Below, in pieces: positions 11,001 to 21,040 of a DNA stretch of 64,000 bases. The position numbers were made by a program, and so were the translations under genes. Positions within the stretch are counted from its first letter, which is position 1, and every line of letters begins with the position of its first letter. The notes beneath the pieces were generated by a model. The model ran no database searches. It saw only the letters and a list, made by a program, of their open reading frames with translations, and was not told the DNA's origin. The stretch is from Lineus longissimus (lineage: Eukaryota > Nemertea > Pilidiophora > Heteronemertea > Lineidae): NCBI RefSeq assembly GCF_910592395.1, contig NC_088309.1, positions 10,294,501 through 10,358,500 of the forward strand, written 5' to 3'.

Positions 11001-12626
11001 ATATGTTTATTCCAATCCTTCACGCTATCAACCTACCTTCGGTTTGGAGAAGACGCCCCAGCTAACCGATTCGTAGATCTGCTCGATGTCCTTGATGGTG
11101 GTCCAGGAGTGAAACACCGTGTTGATCTTGGTGAACCATTTCTCGATGCTCAGTTTCAATGCTCTTGTGCGAATGTGTGACTGTAGCGAGTACAAAAGCA
11201 ATGATCAGGTTATACGTCGTGCGGGTGTGCCGGCCACCGAGTATCCCGTTAAGTTATCGTTTTGATAGAGAGGTTCTGCTGTGTCGTATTGAGTCAAGAC
11301 GACCTTGGCGTCACCATTTGTGTGGCGAGACTCAATCAATCTTGGATCGTCACACCAGAACCTCCATAATTGGAACACGACGGGAACTTGACAGGATTGG
11401 GGAATCACACACATTAGTTGCATTCTTATCAGAACTAATACTAGTACACCCAGATATTCAGTACCCGGTACCCAGTACCAAACGTAGCAGATTCGGCATC
11501 GTCCCATTCATAGAATGACGCAATAAACTGCCTATATAGCTCGGGAGCCTAAACCCTGGCAGCAAAATGACCCGTTCTTGACATAAGAGGCGCTTGTAAC
11601 TCACAACATATCTCTGAAATTTGTAAAATTTCGTTATTGTGTGAGTTTGCAAAAAGGCCCTACCTCTGTATCCAGTTTCCACTTTTCCTCGTCGGGGATC
11701 GTCTTGACCTGGAAAGAAGAAAATATGAAAGTAATTTACATTGTATACATGTAGGCATATTTTCGACAGAAATGATCTCATATGAGCTTGTAGCTACCAC
11801 AACGGAGCATCCAATAATTGCCATTACCCAAACTGCTTCTTCGAGATAACTTACTACAACAGAGTATGGTGCCTGCTGATACCAATTGCTTCTTTTCCGT
11901 AATAACTTACCACGGCGAGGGGATCCAATTGCCTGCCGACACCATATTTCTTCTAAACCCATTCATTGTCTGCTCTTTATACTGCTTCTTTGCCGTGATA
12001 ACTTACCAAAACGACGCATCCTGTAGACTGCTGATAATACCATACTTATTTTACCCATAAATTGCCTGCTGTTTATACTGCTTCTTCGCAGTGATAACTT
12101 ACCACAACGGGATATCCTATGGACTGCTGATATCATACTTCTTATACCCATTCATTGTCTACTGCTGCTAACTTACCACAACGGGGTATCCTGGTGCCGG
12201 CTGCATATATTCATAGTGTTTCCTCTTCTCCTCGAGTTCTTCGTGCCTCTGCTCTTTATGATCATCCCCCTGCGGAAGCACGGTGTCGTACTGTTTGAAC
12301 GTGTAGAAGCGACCCTGAATGATCCAACGGTGGATTGGGAAGAAGTACACATCATTCGTCTCAACGGACTCGACCTCCACGTGTTGAGCGTACCAGCCCG
12401 GGGTCCGAAACCAAAACGCGTCCCTTTCTAACTCAATTTTCTCAATCTTCTTCCCAATGGGCATTTCCAAAAGATTCACGATTTCTAGAGCATTGAATTC
12501 GCCGACATCTAGATCTATCCATCGCGTCTTCATACCCTCACTGTCATAGAGACGAATTTTCACCTTCGTGTTAGTCGCCGCGCCCCATTTAAGGCCCGTC
12601 GTTACTCGTATAATGAACGAAGACAT
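5002..12626 (-). CDS. LOX2: complete PLAT lipoxygenase, 15 exons, about 659 aa
   Basis: Lipoxygenases add molecular oxygen to polyunsaturated fatty acids using one non-haem iron. Exons traced by splice sites, phase and match to LOX3: 12626-12177 (PLAT), 11708-11664, 11180-11037, 10201-10101, 9828-9690, 9446-9351, 8925-8829, 8242-8125, 7792-7709, 7599-7539, 7042-6937, 6365-6277, 5827-5654, 5453-5293, 5116-5002. Start is the ATG of [11 protein letters not shown]; one codon set upstream is TTG. Iron-ligand positions are YHQSVTH (H351, H356), KHCASH (H539, H543) and the C-terminal V659. The usual fourth ligand is Asn or His and the usual last residue is Ile, so Val is unusual. The family block [16 protein letters not shown] is present. 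The donor after exon 5 is not GT in the needed phase; a GC donor at 9689 fits. Substrate and position specificity cannot be read here. Confidence 0.88.
6587..6768. mobile_element. Short inverted-repeat element (MITE-like) in LOX2 intron
   Basis: This 182-bp element has imperfect terminal inverted repeats, TACAGCAGAACCTCTCTATT on the left and the complement of AAGTGAGGTTCCACTGTA on the right. It contains five copies of a GTCCTTAATAGAGAGGT motif in both orientations. The TA ends suggest a Tc1/mariner-type TA target, by inference. A related TACAGTGGAAC end appears near 33008 and 34314. Confidence 0.6.
11815..12180. repeat. Tandem array of the LOX2 exon-1 5' splice site
   Basis: Five diverged copies of a 56-96 bp unit each carry, on the minus strand, a GGATACCCCGTTGTG|GTAAG-like exon end with its donor. 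The donors (CTTAC on the plus strand) lie at 11850, 11906, 12002, 12098 and 12172. The last is the one that joins PLAT exon 1 to exon 2. The other four lie inside intron 1, separated by TATACTGCTTCTT and CCCATTCATTGTCT spacers. Confidence 0.8.
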
Positions 12627-12632
12627 TTCCAA

Positions 12633-13287
12633 AAATCTCCCAACACTGACGCAGAGTCAGTCGGTTGTGTCTATTTGAAAATAAACATAGAATATGATTA
12701 TGATAGATAATTTGCATTTTGAATATCATGCCCTGCCTAGGTTTTTATGATTTGACAGTTGGGATATATGGTGTCCTAACGTTTAGAGTTTAAAGTTATC
12801 TTGAATATGCAAATTTCATCGTTAATCAAAATAGCAGCTGTTCACCTCAGGTTCCCTAATGACTTTATTATTATTTTGATATCTAATATGTGTTCACGAA
12901 TATGCAGCACTCGATATCCCGAATTTAGGGTAACTGCGCACTCTGCTTTGACCAGACATTGATATAATAATGAGAAGCGTGTGGTTGTCTTGAGCACTAA
13001 AACGCTTTATCCGACGCGCTTCTCTTAAAGTTTGGTCGCATCCGCTGGAAGAAAAATTAACTACTAATGAACAGATATGTAGATCTACTATACGGTGATG
13101 CATTATGTCATAATGTATCGAATCCGTTTACTTGAAGTAGGCTACAATGTGATAGAAATTTAGCGACCCATTTGATGAGTCCAAGTTCTGTTCAGGTCTA
13201 GGCCAACCATGCAGTGCCACGGAACTGGTATTAGTGGTAACCCTATACATAATTTGGTATTTTCCTTCGTTACTCGTATTTCGCCAT
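12633..13287. other. Intergenic upstream of LOX2
   Basis: This is AT-rich sequence upstream of the LOX2 start and probably includes its promoter. I see no clear TATA element at a usual distance and no coding segment I can support. Confidence 0.3.
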
Positions 13288-13294
13288 TTTTATA

Positions 13295-13520
13295 GGCTGG
13301 TTTCGCAACCCTTACGAACGACGAAGTCCTTGTACGAAGGTTCGTTAGGTGTCATCAAGTCCTCATGCGCGAATGCATCTACGCGTGACACTTCAAAATC
13401 GGCTTTCAGAGCACGAAGAATCGGAGAACTCTTCAAAAACCGCGGGCGATAATTTTTTTTCATGCATTTACCTACTTTTACTTCGTAGCTCTTCGTTAGG
13501 CCAGGATTGCGAAACCTGCC
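13295..13520. mobile_element. Small inverted-repeat element with 7-bp target duplication
   Basis: The ends are imperfect inverted repeats (GGCTGGTTTCGCAACCCTTA on the left; complement of GGATTGCGAAACCTGCC on the right), with further internal symmetry around ACGAAG and TTCGTTAGG. The direct repeat TTTTATA flanks both sides (13288-13294 and 13521-13527). No transposase is present, so this is a non-autonomous element. Confidence 0.65.
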
Positions 13521-13956
13521 TTTTATATCATTACAGACGAAACATACTATAAAACACATGCCATTATCGTTGGTATAGACTTTCACATTTCCCCTCCAAA
13601 GCGTGCAGTTCCCTTAGTTTTTCTCCCGTTTTCTCCCGTCTTCAACCTCTTGACAGTCTTGACCACCAAGGTTTTGCATCTTATCAAGATTTAAACCCCG
13701 GCTGCTTTTATTAAAAGTAGGTCTAAAGGGAGTATGAGACCATGAGGTTGAGGATGCCTTTTCCGACAGAGGGCAACACTAATGGATTCGCCGAACCAGA
13801 CGGATTCGCCGAATGGCTCGAGGATATAGTGTACAGTACTTTGCATGTCATGCTCTGTATACGTGACCCACTGCATATCGAGAACGAGGATAACCCGAGC
13901 ATTGCGCCATTACCGTCTCAAGCTTGTTCATTCACTTTTAAGAATATCAAATCACG

Positions 13957-14238
13957 ATGCCGTTTCAAACACTGGCTGGGATTGCGTTAGTGAGTGCTGT
14001 ATCGACGGTGGTTGCCCCGTATGGCTTGGCGGCCGTAGGCTTCGCGAAAGGAGGCGTCGTCGCAGGGTCGGCAGCTGCAGCATGGCATTCGTACATAGGA
14101 AACGTTGCCGCTGGAAGTGTCTTTGCCGCGTTGCAGAGCGCGGGAGCGGCAGGGTTAGGTGCAGCAGGTACCGCTGCAGTTGGTGCTTCGGGAGCTGTAG
14201 TGGCGGGCGCCTTGAGAATTGCCAGTTACATTATCTAG
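13957..14238 (+). CDS. IFI27/ISG12-family small hydrophobic protein, intronless
   Basis: This single-exon frame encodes 93 residues, rich in Gly and Ala, made of hydrophobic helices. The pattern AVGFAKGGVVAGSAAAAWHS followed by VAAGSVFAALQSAGAAGLG is the signature of the ISG12/IFI6/IFI27 family. In vertebrates these proteins are interferon-induced and sit in mitochondrial or other internal membranes, with roles in apoptosis and antiviral response. That role cannot be assumed here. The length fits small invertebrate members. The start at MPFQTLAG is the first ATG of the frame and no upstream exon is required. It lies between LOX2 and the nested transposon island. A longer overlapping frame (13845-14243) is a shadow of this gene. 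Confidence 0.85.
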   Translation: MPFQTLAGIALVSAVSTVVAPYGLAAVGFAKGGVVAGSAAAAWHSYIGNVAAGSVFAALQSAGAAGLGAAGTAAVGASGAVVAGALRIASYII

Positions 14239-15251
14239 ACTGAGACGAATCCGTATTCTTATCTGATTTAATTTGCTTGGTCATTTTTTTCTGAAGGACA
14301 GTTTTATAAAACCAAGAACTATTCCATAAATTGACTTACTTGAAATATTGACACTGCAGGGATGTAACATTTGAAAAGTCTCGGGAGTAGACTGTCCAGA
14401 GAACAAAGTATTCTGACATGGCTATGACCTTTATAGAACAATCCATCAGAATACAATAGGACCGAATACTTTTTAGAAGGGGACATTTTCGATTGCTACA
14501 CCGGCCCTAGTGGAATCTCATGAACAGTTGTGCGAACGTTTCGTTCTTTACCTCGATTGACAGAGCTCACAGTGACACTTGCCCTACCCATGTCGTAAAT
14601 AGCACACTCCATCGTACTTATGCTGATCGAACAACAACATCATTTCAGTTACCAAGAAGGAATACCCGGATTATATCTTTTCTGTTTTTCATCTAAACTG
14701 TCCTTGTTTTCTAAGTGTGAGCCTTACTTGGTGTGACATTAAACAGTAAAAGACTTTGCAAAAAGTTGGAGTAATTCCCGGTTTCTATAAGAGCTTGGCC
14801 ACTCAAAATTTAGGTGTTTTCTGAAATTTTACAGTGTTTTCTTCCTAAATACGCAATGAATCAAGACTAGACAGAGGACTATATCGTGAACCTGTTCAAT
14901 AAAGTTGCCATTTTTCGGTGTGTGCTATCATGTATGCCGTAAAACTATGATGAATAAATAATCTTCCAGCTCACTTGCCTTGTCCTGCCTTATAAATACC
15001 TAGATGTACCCGTTCGCCTACCATTCATACTACCTCAATCATTTAATGAAAATGTCAACTTTCATTGACTTTCATGACCTTCATTTGGCACGAGGTTTCT
15101 TATCCTTTGCATCCTTTATTACAGTACAAAGGACGTGGACAAAAAACGTTGAATTGAGGATCTTGCATCACCCTGCATAATTGTATGGCTTCTCTTCCGT
15201 TGGCATGGATATCCATACTTGGACACATTTCGAATTATCATGGTCATATTG
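14239..15251. other. Intergenic, 3' of the IFI27-like gene
   Basis: No coding segment is supported. Candidate polyadenylation signals for the IFI27-like gene include AATAAA within GATGAATAAATAATC near 14952. Confidence 0.3.
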
Positions 15252-15524
15252 AATAGTTGATCACACTACCTCATTAGATAAAGAGATAGCCCTACAAAAA
15301 TGTTACCACCGATGATAATCCGAAGGAGACTCAGTCATCCGTGGACGTCACATCCCGGTCACATCATGACATCAGTCTGGAAGCGGATGATTTCCTTATC
15401 TAACAATCCGATATGGATATCCATACACGTAGCCAGCTTGAATTATCATTGACATGTGATACAGTCCACAAGGGGTACTTTGCTGGTGCAATCCGTACTA
15501 CAATGCACCAGCAAAGTACCCCTT

Positions 15525-15636
15525 TGTAAATCGACAAGCGTGTAGTTTCTACTAGAGATGGCGGATGCCTTTATTACGCATGCGCTAGTCATTAAGATTA
15601 GTTACAAACACTAAGAGCAGGTGGCGCTAGCTTACA
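15525..15636 (-). repeat. 3' LTR of the gypsy element
   Basis: This 112-bp LTR is a direct copy of 19978-20089. It contains AATAAA on the minus strand (CCTTTATTACG on plus), which could serve as the element's polyadenylation signal. It is very short for a Ty3/gypsy LTR. Confidence 0.92.
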
Positions 15637-15745
15637 TCTCCCTTTTTTTTTTTGTGAAACAATAACAATAACAAATTATTATATTGTAGCCCTCACTTTC
15701 ACCTATTAAGATTGTCACTGTCCTTACTTTCACTCAATACCTAAT

Positions 15746-18700
15746 TCACATCTGTTCAATAAGTCTTGTTGGAGGCTTGCTGATTCTAGCAGAACGCCTT
15801 GTAATCTGAGGACTACTAGTACTCTGAGGACTACTTGAGAGAAGTCCTGGAACAACCTGGGCAGTTTCCTGAACCTGAGAGTCTACCACAGCTGGCAGTG
15901 AATTTGTTGACAATTTATCAACTTGGTTGAAGATACTGGCATAAGATTCATCCGACAGCCCTGTTTGTTCCTGAACATACAATTCCTTTGTTTTCAGTAG
16001 GTGTCTTCTATTTCTCCTATACACCTTCCCTTGTTCTGTTACAATCTCATAAGACCTGGGAGCTACCTCCCTTACAATTTTTGCCTTGATGTTCCATTCC
16101 TTACTATTTGGCGGAAACCTGAGACGAACAACATCACCAGATACTAATGGGACCAAATCTTTGGCAGATTTGTCATACTGAGCTTTTTGTTGAACTTTGA
16201 GAGATTTCATATTTTCACCCAGTTGCGAGTCTTGCTCAGTTTTGTTGACTCTTGGTACTCTTGTTTTCAACTGTCTGTTAAACAGGAGTTCAGCTGGGGA
16301 TTTTCCACATTTCAGGGGTGCTGACCTATATTGCAATAGTGCCAGTTCTGGGTCTTGACCACTCTCAATAGCTTTCTTTAGCAACCTCTTAACAATCTGA
16401 ACACCCTTTTCAGATTTCCCATTACTCTGGGGATATACTGGTGATGAAGTTATGTGTTTAAATCCATAGTGACCTGCAAATTCCCTGAACTCGAAGCTGG
16501 CATACTGTGGTCCATTATCTGTGACTACAATCTTGGGAATACCATGTCTACTGAAGATAGACTTCAGATGTCTAATCACGGATGGTGAACTGGTTGAGCT
16601 GAGTTTTACAACTTCAGGGAAATTTGAGTGGTAGTCAATGACCAATAGGTAATCTTTGTTACCCAACTCAAATAGATCAGAGCCAATTCTTTCCCATGGC
16701 CCAATTTGATCATACGTCACCTTCAGGTTTTCTTTCTGTTGCTTGTACTTGAACTTCTGACAAATGCTACATTCTGATGTTATTCTGTCTATATCCTCAG
16801 CCATTCTGGGCCAAAAAAGACTGTTTCTAGCCAGGGATTTAATTTTCTCTGTCCCCAAGTGCCCTTCATGAAGGCGGCCTAACATTTCTTGTCTCATGCT
16901 GGTAGGAATAATAATCCTGTTTCCCTTAAATAGAATACCATTGATCATTGTCAACTCATGTCTATAAGGAAAATATGCACTGGCTGACCCTTTGGCCCAG
17001 ACTGTCTTTTCAAGATTACTAGTGACAACTGTCAAGACTGGGTCACTTGCTGTGGCTTCTGCAATTTTGTCTAATTGCTCCTCACTGGCTGAGATATTGG
17101 AATACACCATATTTATGTGATGTTTAACCTCATTACTCAAATCATCTGTTTTACCAGTCTGAGAGTAACCTGCCCTTGACAGTGTGTCAGGTATGTACAA
17201 AAATTTACCCGGAGTGTAGACAAATTCCACATCATACCTTTGGATTTTGATCATGAGCCTCTGCACTCGAGCTGGCATGTCATTTAGGCTCTTTTGTGAG
17301 ATCGGAATGAGAGGCTTATGATCTGTTTCCAATTGAACAGTTGGGAGACCATAGATATATTCATCAAATCTCTGGCATGCATAAGCCAATCCCAGGCACT
17401 CTTTCTCAATCTGTGCATAGCGTTCCTCTGCCGGGGTCATTGACCTAGCGGCATAGGCAACTGGGCGCCAATTTGCGTCATGTTTTTGGAGCAACACTGC
17501 TCCGATGCCATTTTTTGAGGCATCTGCACTGACCTTTGTGTCACGTTTAGCATCAAAATAGGCCAGTACTGGGCTCTTGATCAGACAGTTTTTCAAATCA
17601 GCCCATTCTTTTTCATGTTCAGGGCCCCAGGACCATTCATTTTTGTCCTGTAGCAGAGACCGGAGTGACTGATTGCGCTGGGAGAGACCTGGTATGAATT
17701 TACCTACATAATTAAACACACCTAACAGTCTCTGTAGTGACTTTTTGTCTTGTGGGCGTGGCATTTTTGTAATTGCCTCAACTCTTTCAGCCATTGGCTC
17801 AATGCCATTTTCTGAGTACCGGTCACCTACAAATGAGAGACTTGTCTGACAGATGAGACATTTTTCATGATTGAGTTTCAGGTGGTACATCTTGATTCTT
17901 TCCATTACTTTTCTTAACCTTTCATCATGTTCTTCTTTGGTATTTCCCCAAACCAGTATGTCGTCTATGACTACTTTTACCCCATCCAGACCTTCCAACA
18001 CTTTTTCCATAGCTGCTTGGAAGACCTCAGGAGCAGAACACAGGCCAAATGGAAGCCTTTTGAAGGAGAACCTTCCAAAAGGGGTATTCATGCAACAAAG
18101 TTTGACACTTTCTTTACTTAAGGGGATTTGCCAAAAACCTTGAGATAAGTCTAGCTTGGAAAAGTACTTAGCCCCTGCCATTTCACTGGAAATATCTTCC
18201 CTTGTTGGAAGATAGTGATGCTCTCTTTTGATACATTTGTTTAAATCTTTAGGATCCATGCATATTCTGAGCTTGCCATTGGGTTTTTTTATCACTACCA
18301 TTGAGTTAACCCAGTCTGTGGGCTCCTCAGTGTGCTGAAGTACACCCAATTTGACCATTCTAAAAAGTTCTTCACGAACATCAGGTTTTATCGGCATGGG
18401 TACCTTTCTTGGGGCATGTATCACAGGCTCAGAGCCTTCCTTAAGCTTGATATCATACTCAAATGGTAATGTACCAATCTCATCATTTCTACAATCACTC
18501 TCGTCATGCTGTACAACCTGGGGGACTGGCGTCCTTCTTATCAGATCTAAGTGCTCACAGGCCTTGCAATCCAGCAATGATTTGCCCTCAGGCACAATCA
18601 CAAACAAAATTTGGAATCTTTTATTCCTATGCTTAATGTTTAGTCTACAAACACCTTGGTTTGGGATTGCAGTGCCATTGTAAGCAGTTAGATTTACATT

Positions 18701-19657
18701 GTTGTGAAAAACCTTGGGTTTGTTTTTTAAAGTCTTGAAATCCGCGGAGGTGATCAGGTTGGCCTTGGCTCCTGTGTCCAACACCATTGGCAGTACCATA
18801 TCGTTCACCACTAGTGGTACTGTCCACAAGTCCTTCACATTGATGGAATCAACTGATTGTCCCTTTGAGACATCATCTCCGGTTGTGACTTTGTCTCCGG
18901 TTGTGACCTCCTCTCCGGATGTTACTTTGTCTCCGGTGGTGACTTCGACTGAATTGATGGGTTTTTCCTCAACTGTTTCATCCTTGACGGTGTCTTTGGT
19001 TGTGACTACAGCAATTGGGTCAGTGACAACATCATCTGTGATGACATTGTCCTGGTTTGTGACATGAACTGTGCCAATGAATAGGTCATCTGGTCCAATA
19101 TCATTATCAAAGAACTCTCCCTGTGATTGTTGTACCAACGACACGTTTGGTGCACCACGGCTTGACGTTTTGCAGAATTTAGCAAAATGATTTGGCTTAG
19201 AACACTTCATGCAATCTTTGCCGTAAGCTGGACAGTGTTCTTTTGAATGTTCATGAACTGTGCCACACCTTGTACATGCACCAGTTCCAGGTCCTGGGCC
19301 TCTGGCAGGTTTTTGCTTTGAACCACCAGCGCTCCCTTTACCATGCTTTTGAGCCTGGGTGCGTGACGTTGAATAAGTTTTCGACTTTGGAGTTCCGTGC
19401 CAACTTGATTTCTTCTTCGACACGAAAGCGACAGATGCAGCATCAGCTGATGATGCACCGACAGTGTCCAATGCTTTAACATGCCGACGTGCTGCCTCTA
19501 CACTATGACAGACCGAAACTGACTTGGCCAATGTTAGTTCAGGTTCTCTGAGCAGTCTTTCTCTAGTTTTAGCATCAGTAATACCAAATACAATTTGGTC
19601 ACGTAACATCGAATCATGCAGATTCTCGAATGCACACGTTTTGGCCTTCAGTCTCAA
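15746..19657 (-). CDS. Gypsy gag-pol polyprotein (1303-codon frame)
   Basis: Domains in order by approximate residue: C-terminal part of gag; Zn knuckles near 130-165 (CMKCSKPNHFAKFC is CX2CX4HX4C); aspartic protease (LDTGAKANLI) near 290; reverse transcriptase with VIDDILVWG near 564; RNase H (SADASKNGIGAVLLQ) near 706; integrase HHCC zinc finger (HEGHLG ... CSICQKF) near 930; and integrase catalytic residues in VIDYHS, VTDNGPQ and SNGKSEKG near 993, 1043 and 1078. A block of TTGDKVTSGEEV-type repeats lies near residues 240-270. No stop codon interrupts the frame. The natural start lies in the upstream gag frame, so the first Met of this frame is not a real start. Confidence 0.93.
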   Translation of the reverse strand: MRLKAKTCAFENLHDSMLRDQIVFGITDAKTRERLLREPELTLAKSVSVCHSVEAARRHVKALDTVGASSADAASVAFVSKKKSSWHGTPKSKTYSTSRTQAQKHGKGSAGGSKQKPARGPGPGTGACTRCGTVHEHSKEHCPAYGKDCMKCSKPNHFAKFCKTSSRGAPNVSLVQQSQGEFFDNDIGPDDLFIGTVHVTNQDNVITDDVVTDPIAVVTTKDTVKDETVEEKPINSVEVTTGDKVTSGEEVTTGDKVTTGDDVSKGQSVDSINVKDLWTVPLVVNDMVLPMVLDTGAKANLITSADFKTLKNKPKVFHNNVNLTAYNGTAIPNQGVCRLNIKHRNKRFQILFVIVPEGKSLLDCKACEHLDLIRRTPVPQVVQHDESDCRNDEIGTLPFEYDIKLKEGSEPVIHAPRKVPMPIKPDVREELFRMVKLGVLQHTEEPTDWVNSMVVIKKPNGKLRICMDPKDLNKCIKREHHYLPTREDISSEMAGAKYFSKLDLSQGFWQIPLSKESVKLCCMNTPFGRFSFKRLPFGLCSAPEVFQAAMEKVLEGLDGVKVVIDDILVWGNTKEEHDERLRKVMERIKMYHLKLNHEKCLICQTSLSFVGDRYSENGIEPMAERVEAITKMPRPQDKKSLQRLLGVFNYVGKFIPGLSQRNQSLRSLLQDKNEWSWGPEHEKEWADLKNCLIKSPVLAYFDAKRDTKVSADASKNGIGAVLLQKHDANWRPVAYAARSMTPAEERYAQIEKECLGLAYACQRFDEYIYGLPTVQLETDHKPLIPISQKSLNDMPARVQRLMIKIQRYDVEFVYTPGKFLYIPDTLSRAGYSQTGKTDDLSNEVKHHINMVYSNISASEEQLDKIAEATASDPVLTVVTSNLEKTVWAKGSASAYFPYRHELTMINGILFKGNRIIIPTSMRQEMLGRLHEGHLGTEKIKSLARNSLFWPRMAEDIDRITSECSICQKFKYKQQKENLKVTYDQIGPWERIGSDLFELGNKDYLLVIDYHSNFPEVVKLSSTSSPSVIRHLKSIFSRHGIPKIVVTDNGPQYASFEFREFAGHYGFKHITSSPVYPQSNGKSEKGVQIVKRLLKKAIESGQDPELALLQYRSAPLKCGKSPAELLFNRQLKTRVPRVNKTEQDSQLGENMKSLKVQQKAQYDKSAKDLVPLVSGDVVRLRFPPNSKEWNIKAKIVREVAPRSYEIVTEQGKVYRRNRRHLLKTKELYVQEQTGLSDESYASIFNQVDKLSTNSLPAVVDSQVQETAQVVPGLLSSSPQSTSSPQITRRSARISKPPTRLIEQM

Positions 19658-19941
19658 ATCTGTGTAAAATGTGTCGAAATTTTAGGCGAGCAATACTTTT
19701 CGAACTCATCACATACTTTTTTGAACACTTTTTTGTCGTCATTTGACAGTTCGAATGTGTTGTACAAATCAGTTGCAGCCTGACCGGCCACCGTAAGCAG
19801 AACAGCAATTTTGCGAGGATCACCAAACTTATCCGCTTCAATCGCCAACATGTAAAGATCTAGTCTTTGTTTGAAGACCTTCCAGTTGTGGTCTACATTC
19901 CCATCTGGGGATAGCGGGTCTGGTTGTTTGATGGCATCCAT
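19654..19941 (-). CDS. Gypsy gag N-terminal frame, offset from pol
   Basis: The frame opens with MDAIKQPDPLSPDGNVDHNW, just inside the 5' LTR, and runs as a typical short retroviral-type gag start (WKVFKQRLDLYMLA, GDPRKIAVLL). It ends about where the 1303-codon frame takes over. The join near 19670 seems to lack some gag residues as well as shifting frame, so I read it as a small deletion in this copy rather than programmed frameshifting. This copy may therefore be defective. Confidence 0.7.
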   Translation of the reverse strand: MDAIKQPDPLSPDGNVDHNWKVFKQRLDLYMLAIEADKFGDPRKIAVLLTVAGQAATDLYNTFELSNDDKKVFKKVCDEFEKYCSPKISTHFTQI

Positions 19942-19977
19942 TGGTTTTGATTATTTTTAACCCCACTTCTGGTACCA

Positions 19978-20089
19978 TGTAGATCGACAACCGTGTAGTT
20001 TCTACTAGAGATGGCGGATGCCTTTATTACGCATGCGCTAGTCATTAAGATTAGTTACAAACACTAAGAGCAGGTGGCGCTAGCTTACA
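19978..20089 (-). repeat. 5' LTR of the gypsy element
   Basis: This is the second 112-bp LTR, TGTA...TACA, next to the CCCTT duplication at 20090-20094. Confidence 0.92.
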
Positions 20090-20589
20090 CCCTTGTGGAC
20101 TGTATCACATGTCAATGATAATTCAAGCTGGCTACGTGTATGGATATCCATATCGGATTGTTAGATAAGGAAATCATCCGCTTCCAGACTGATGTCATGA
20201 TGTGACCGGGATGTGACGTCCACGGATGACTGAGTCTCCTTCGGATTATCATCGGTGGTAATGTAACGTTTTGAGCTGGCTACTCAGCCGGTGAGTCCTT
20301 GCCCTCCCTCAGCCCGATAGAAGAACTGAGGTGGACTTAATATTTTGAGTAGGAGCTCATCCAAACAGGGGTTCCTCTGTTGGTGGCTATTCCTGAACAG
20401 TCTTGAAACATTCCAAAACCAACTCCTAGCAACGTCAAAACAAGTTAAGTGGTATAGGCCTATAAGGGTTCAATTAGGCCTATAATTACATGATTAAATC
20501 TTACAAATAATGTTTGGCACATAGCTCTACGGTCACATGTATAAACTATGCATATTGGCAAGGGCCTATAAATAATAGCAGGGAATACG

Positions 20590-21040
20590 TACAGGCGGTG
20601 TATGACCAACTCGGCCTATTACCAACTCGGCCTACCAACTCGGCCTGGGTTATAAATCATTGGTTTATTGGCATAAGTATTTCTTATATTTTTTTGTTTT
20701 TTGTTGGTATGTATAGGCCTACTATGTAATCATTCCTGTTGGAAATTTGAAGAAAATTTATTGGGATTTGAAGGAGAAATCCATGAAATAACGGCGGCGA
20801 GTGTGGAAAAGTCGCGGTAGCACTCCAAATGCACATTCATGACTGTGATTTCATGGATTTATCCTCCAAATCTTGATGAATTCTCTTCAAATTTCCAACA
20901 GGAATGAATAAATAGTAGGCCAATATATATAGCAACAAAAAAAAACAATATAAGGAAAACTTATGCCAATAAACCGATGATTTATAACCCAGGCCGAGTT
21001 GGTGGGCCGAGTTGGTAATAGGCCGAGTTGCCCCGTAATC
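20590..21040. mobile_element. Inverted-repeat insertion with CCAACTCGGCCT arms
   Basis: The left end carries CCAACTCGGCCT three times followed by GGGTTATAAATCATTGGTTTA. The right end carries the reverse (CGATGATTTATAACCCAGGC, then GCCGAGTTGG copies). Inner parts also pair (ATTCCTGTTGGAAATTTGAAG with CTTCAAATTTCCAACAGGAAT). It lies in the DNA that interrupts the right arm of the larger element. Confidence 0.65.

Larger units (their letters stand above)
15525..20089 (-). mobile_element. Ty3/gypsy LTR retrotransposon with 112-bp LTRs
   Basis: This 4565-bp element lies in reverse orientation. Two 112-bp LTRs (15525-15636 and 19978-20089) run TGTA...TACA and differ at two positions as I align them. 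Both are flanked by the 5-bp target duplication CCCTT (15520-15524, 20090-20094). Just inside the 5' LTR is a TGGTACCAGAAGTGGGG primer-binding-site candidate starting with the usual TGG. A purine tract (A-run then GGGAGA) precedes the 3' LTR. The domain order protease, RT, RNase H, integrase is that of Ty3/gypsy, and the protein style resembles the Mag/K02A2.6-type clade. Near-identical LTRs suggest a recent insertion. Confidence 0.95.

Noticed and set aside
13845-14243. 132-codon plus-strand frame rich in Arg and Cys
   Set aside because: It is a shadow of the IFI27-like frame; its Arg/Cys-rich product is typical of a wrong frame in GC-rich coding DNA.
18714-19067. 117-codon plus-strand frame
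   Set aside because: Antisense to the repeat-rich linker of the gypsy polyprotein; Thr/Ser/Val repetition is a by-product of that linker.
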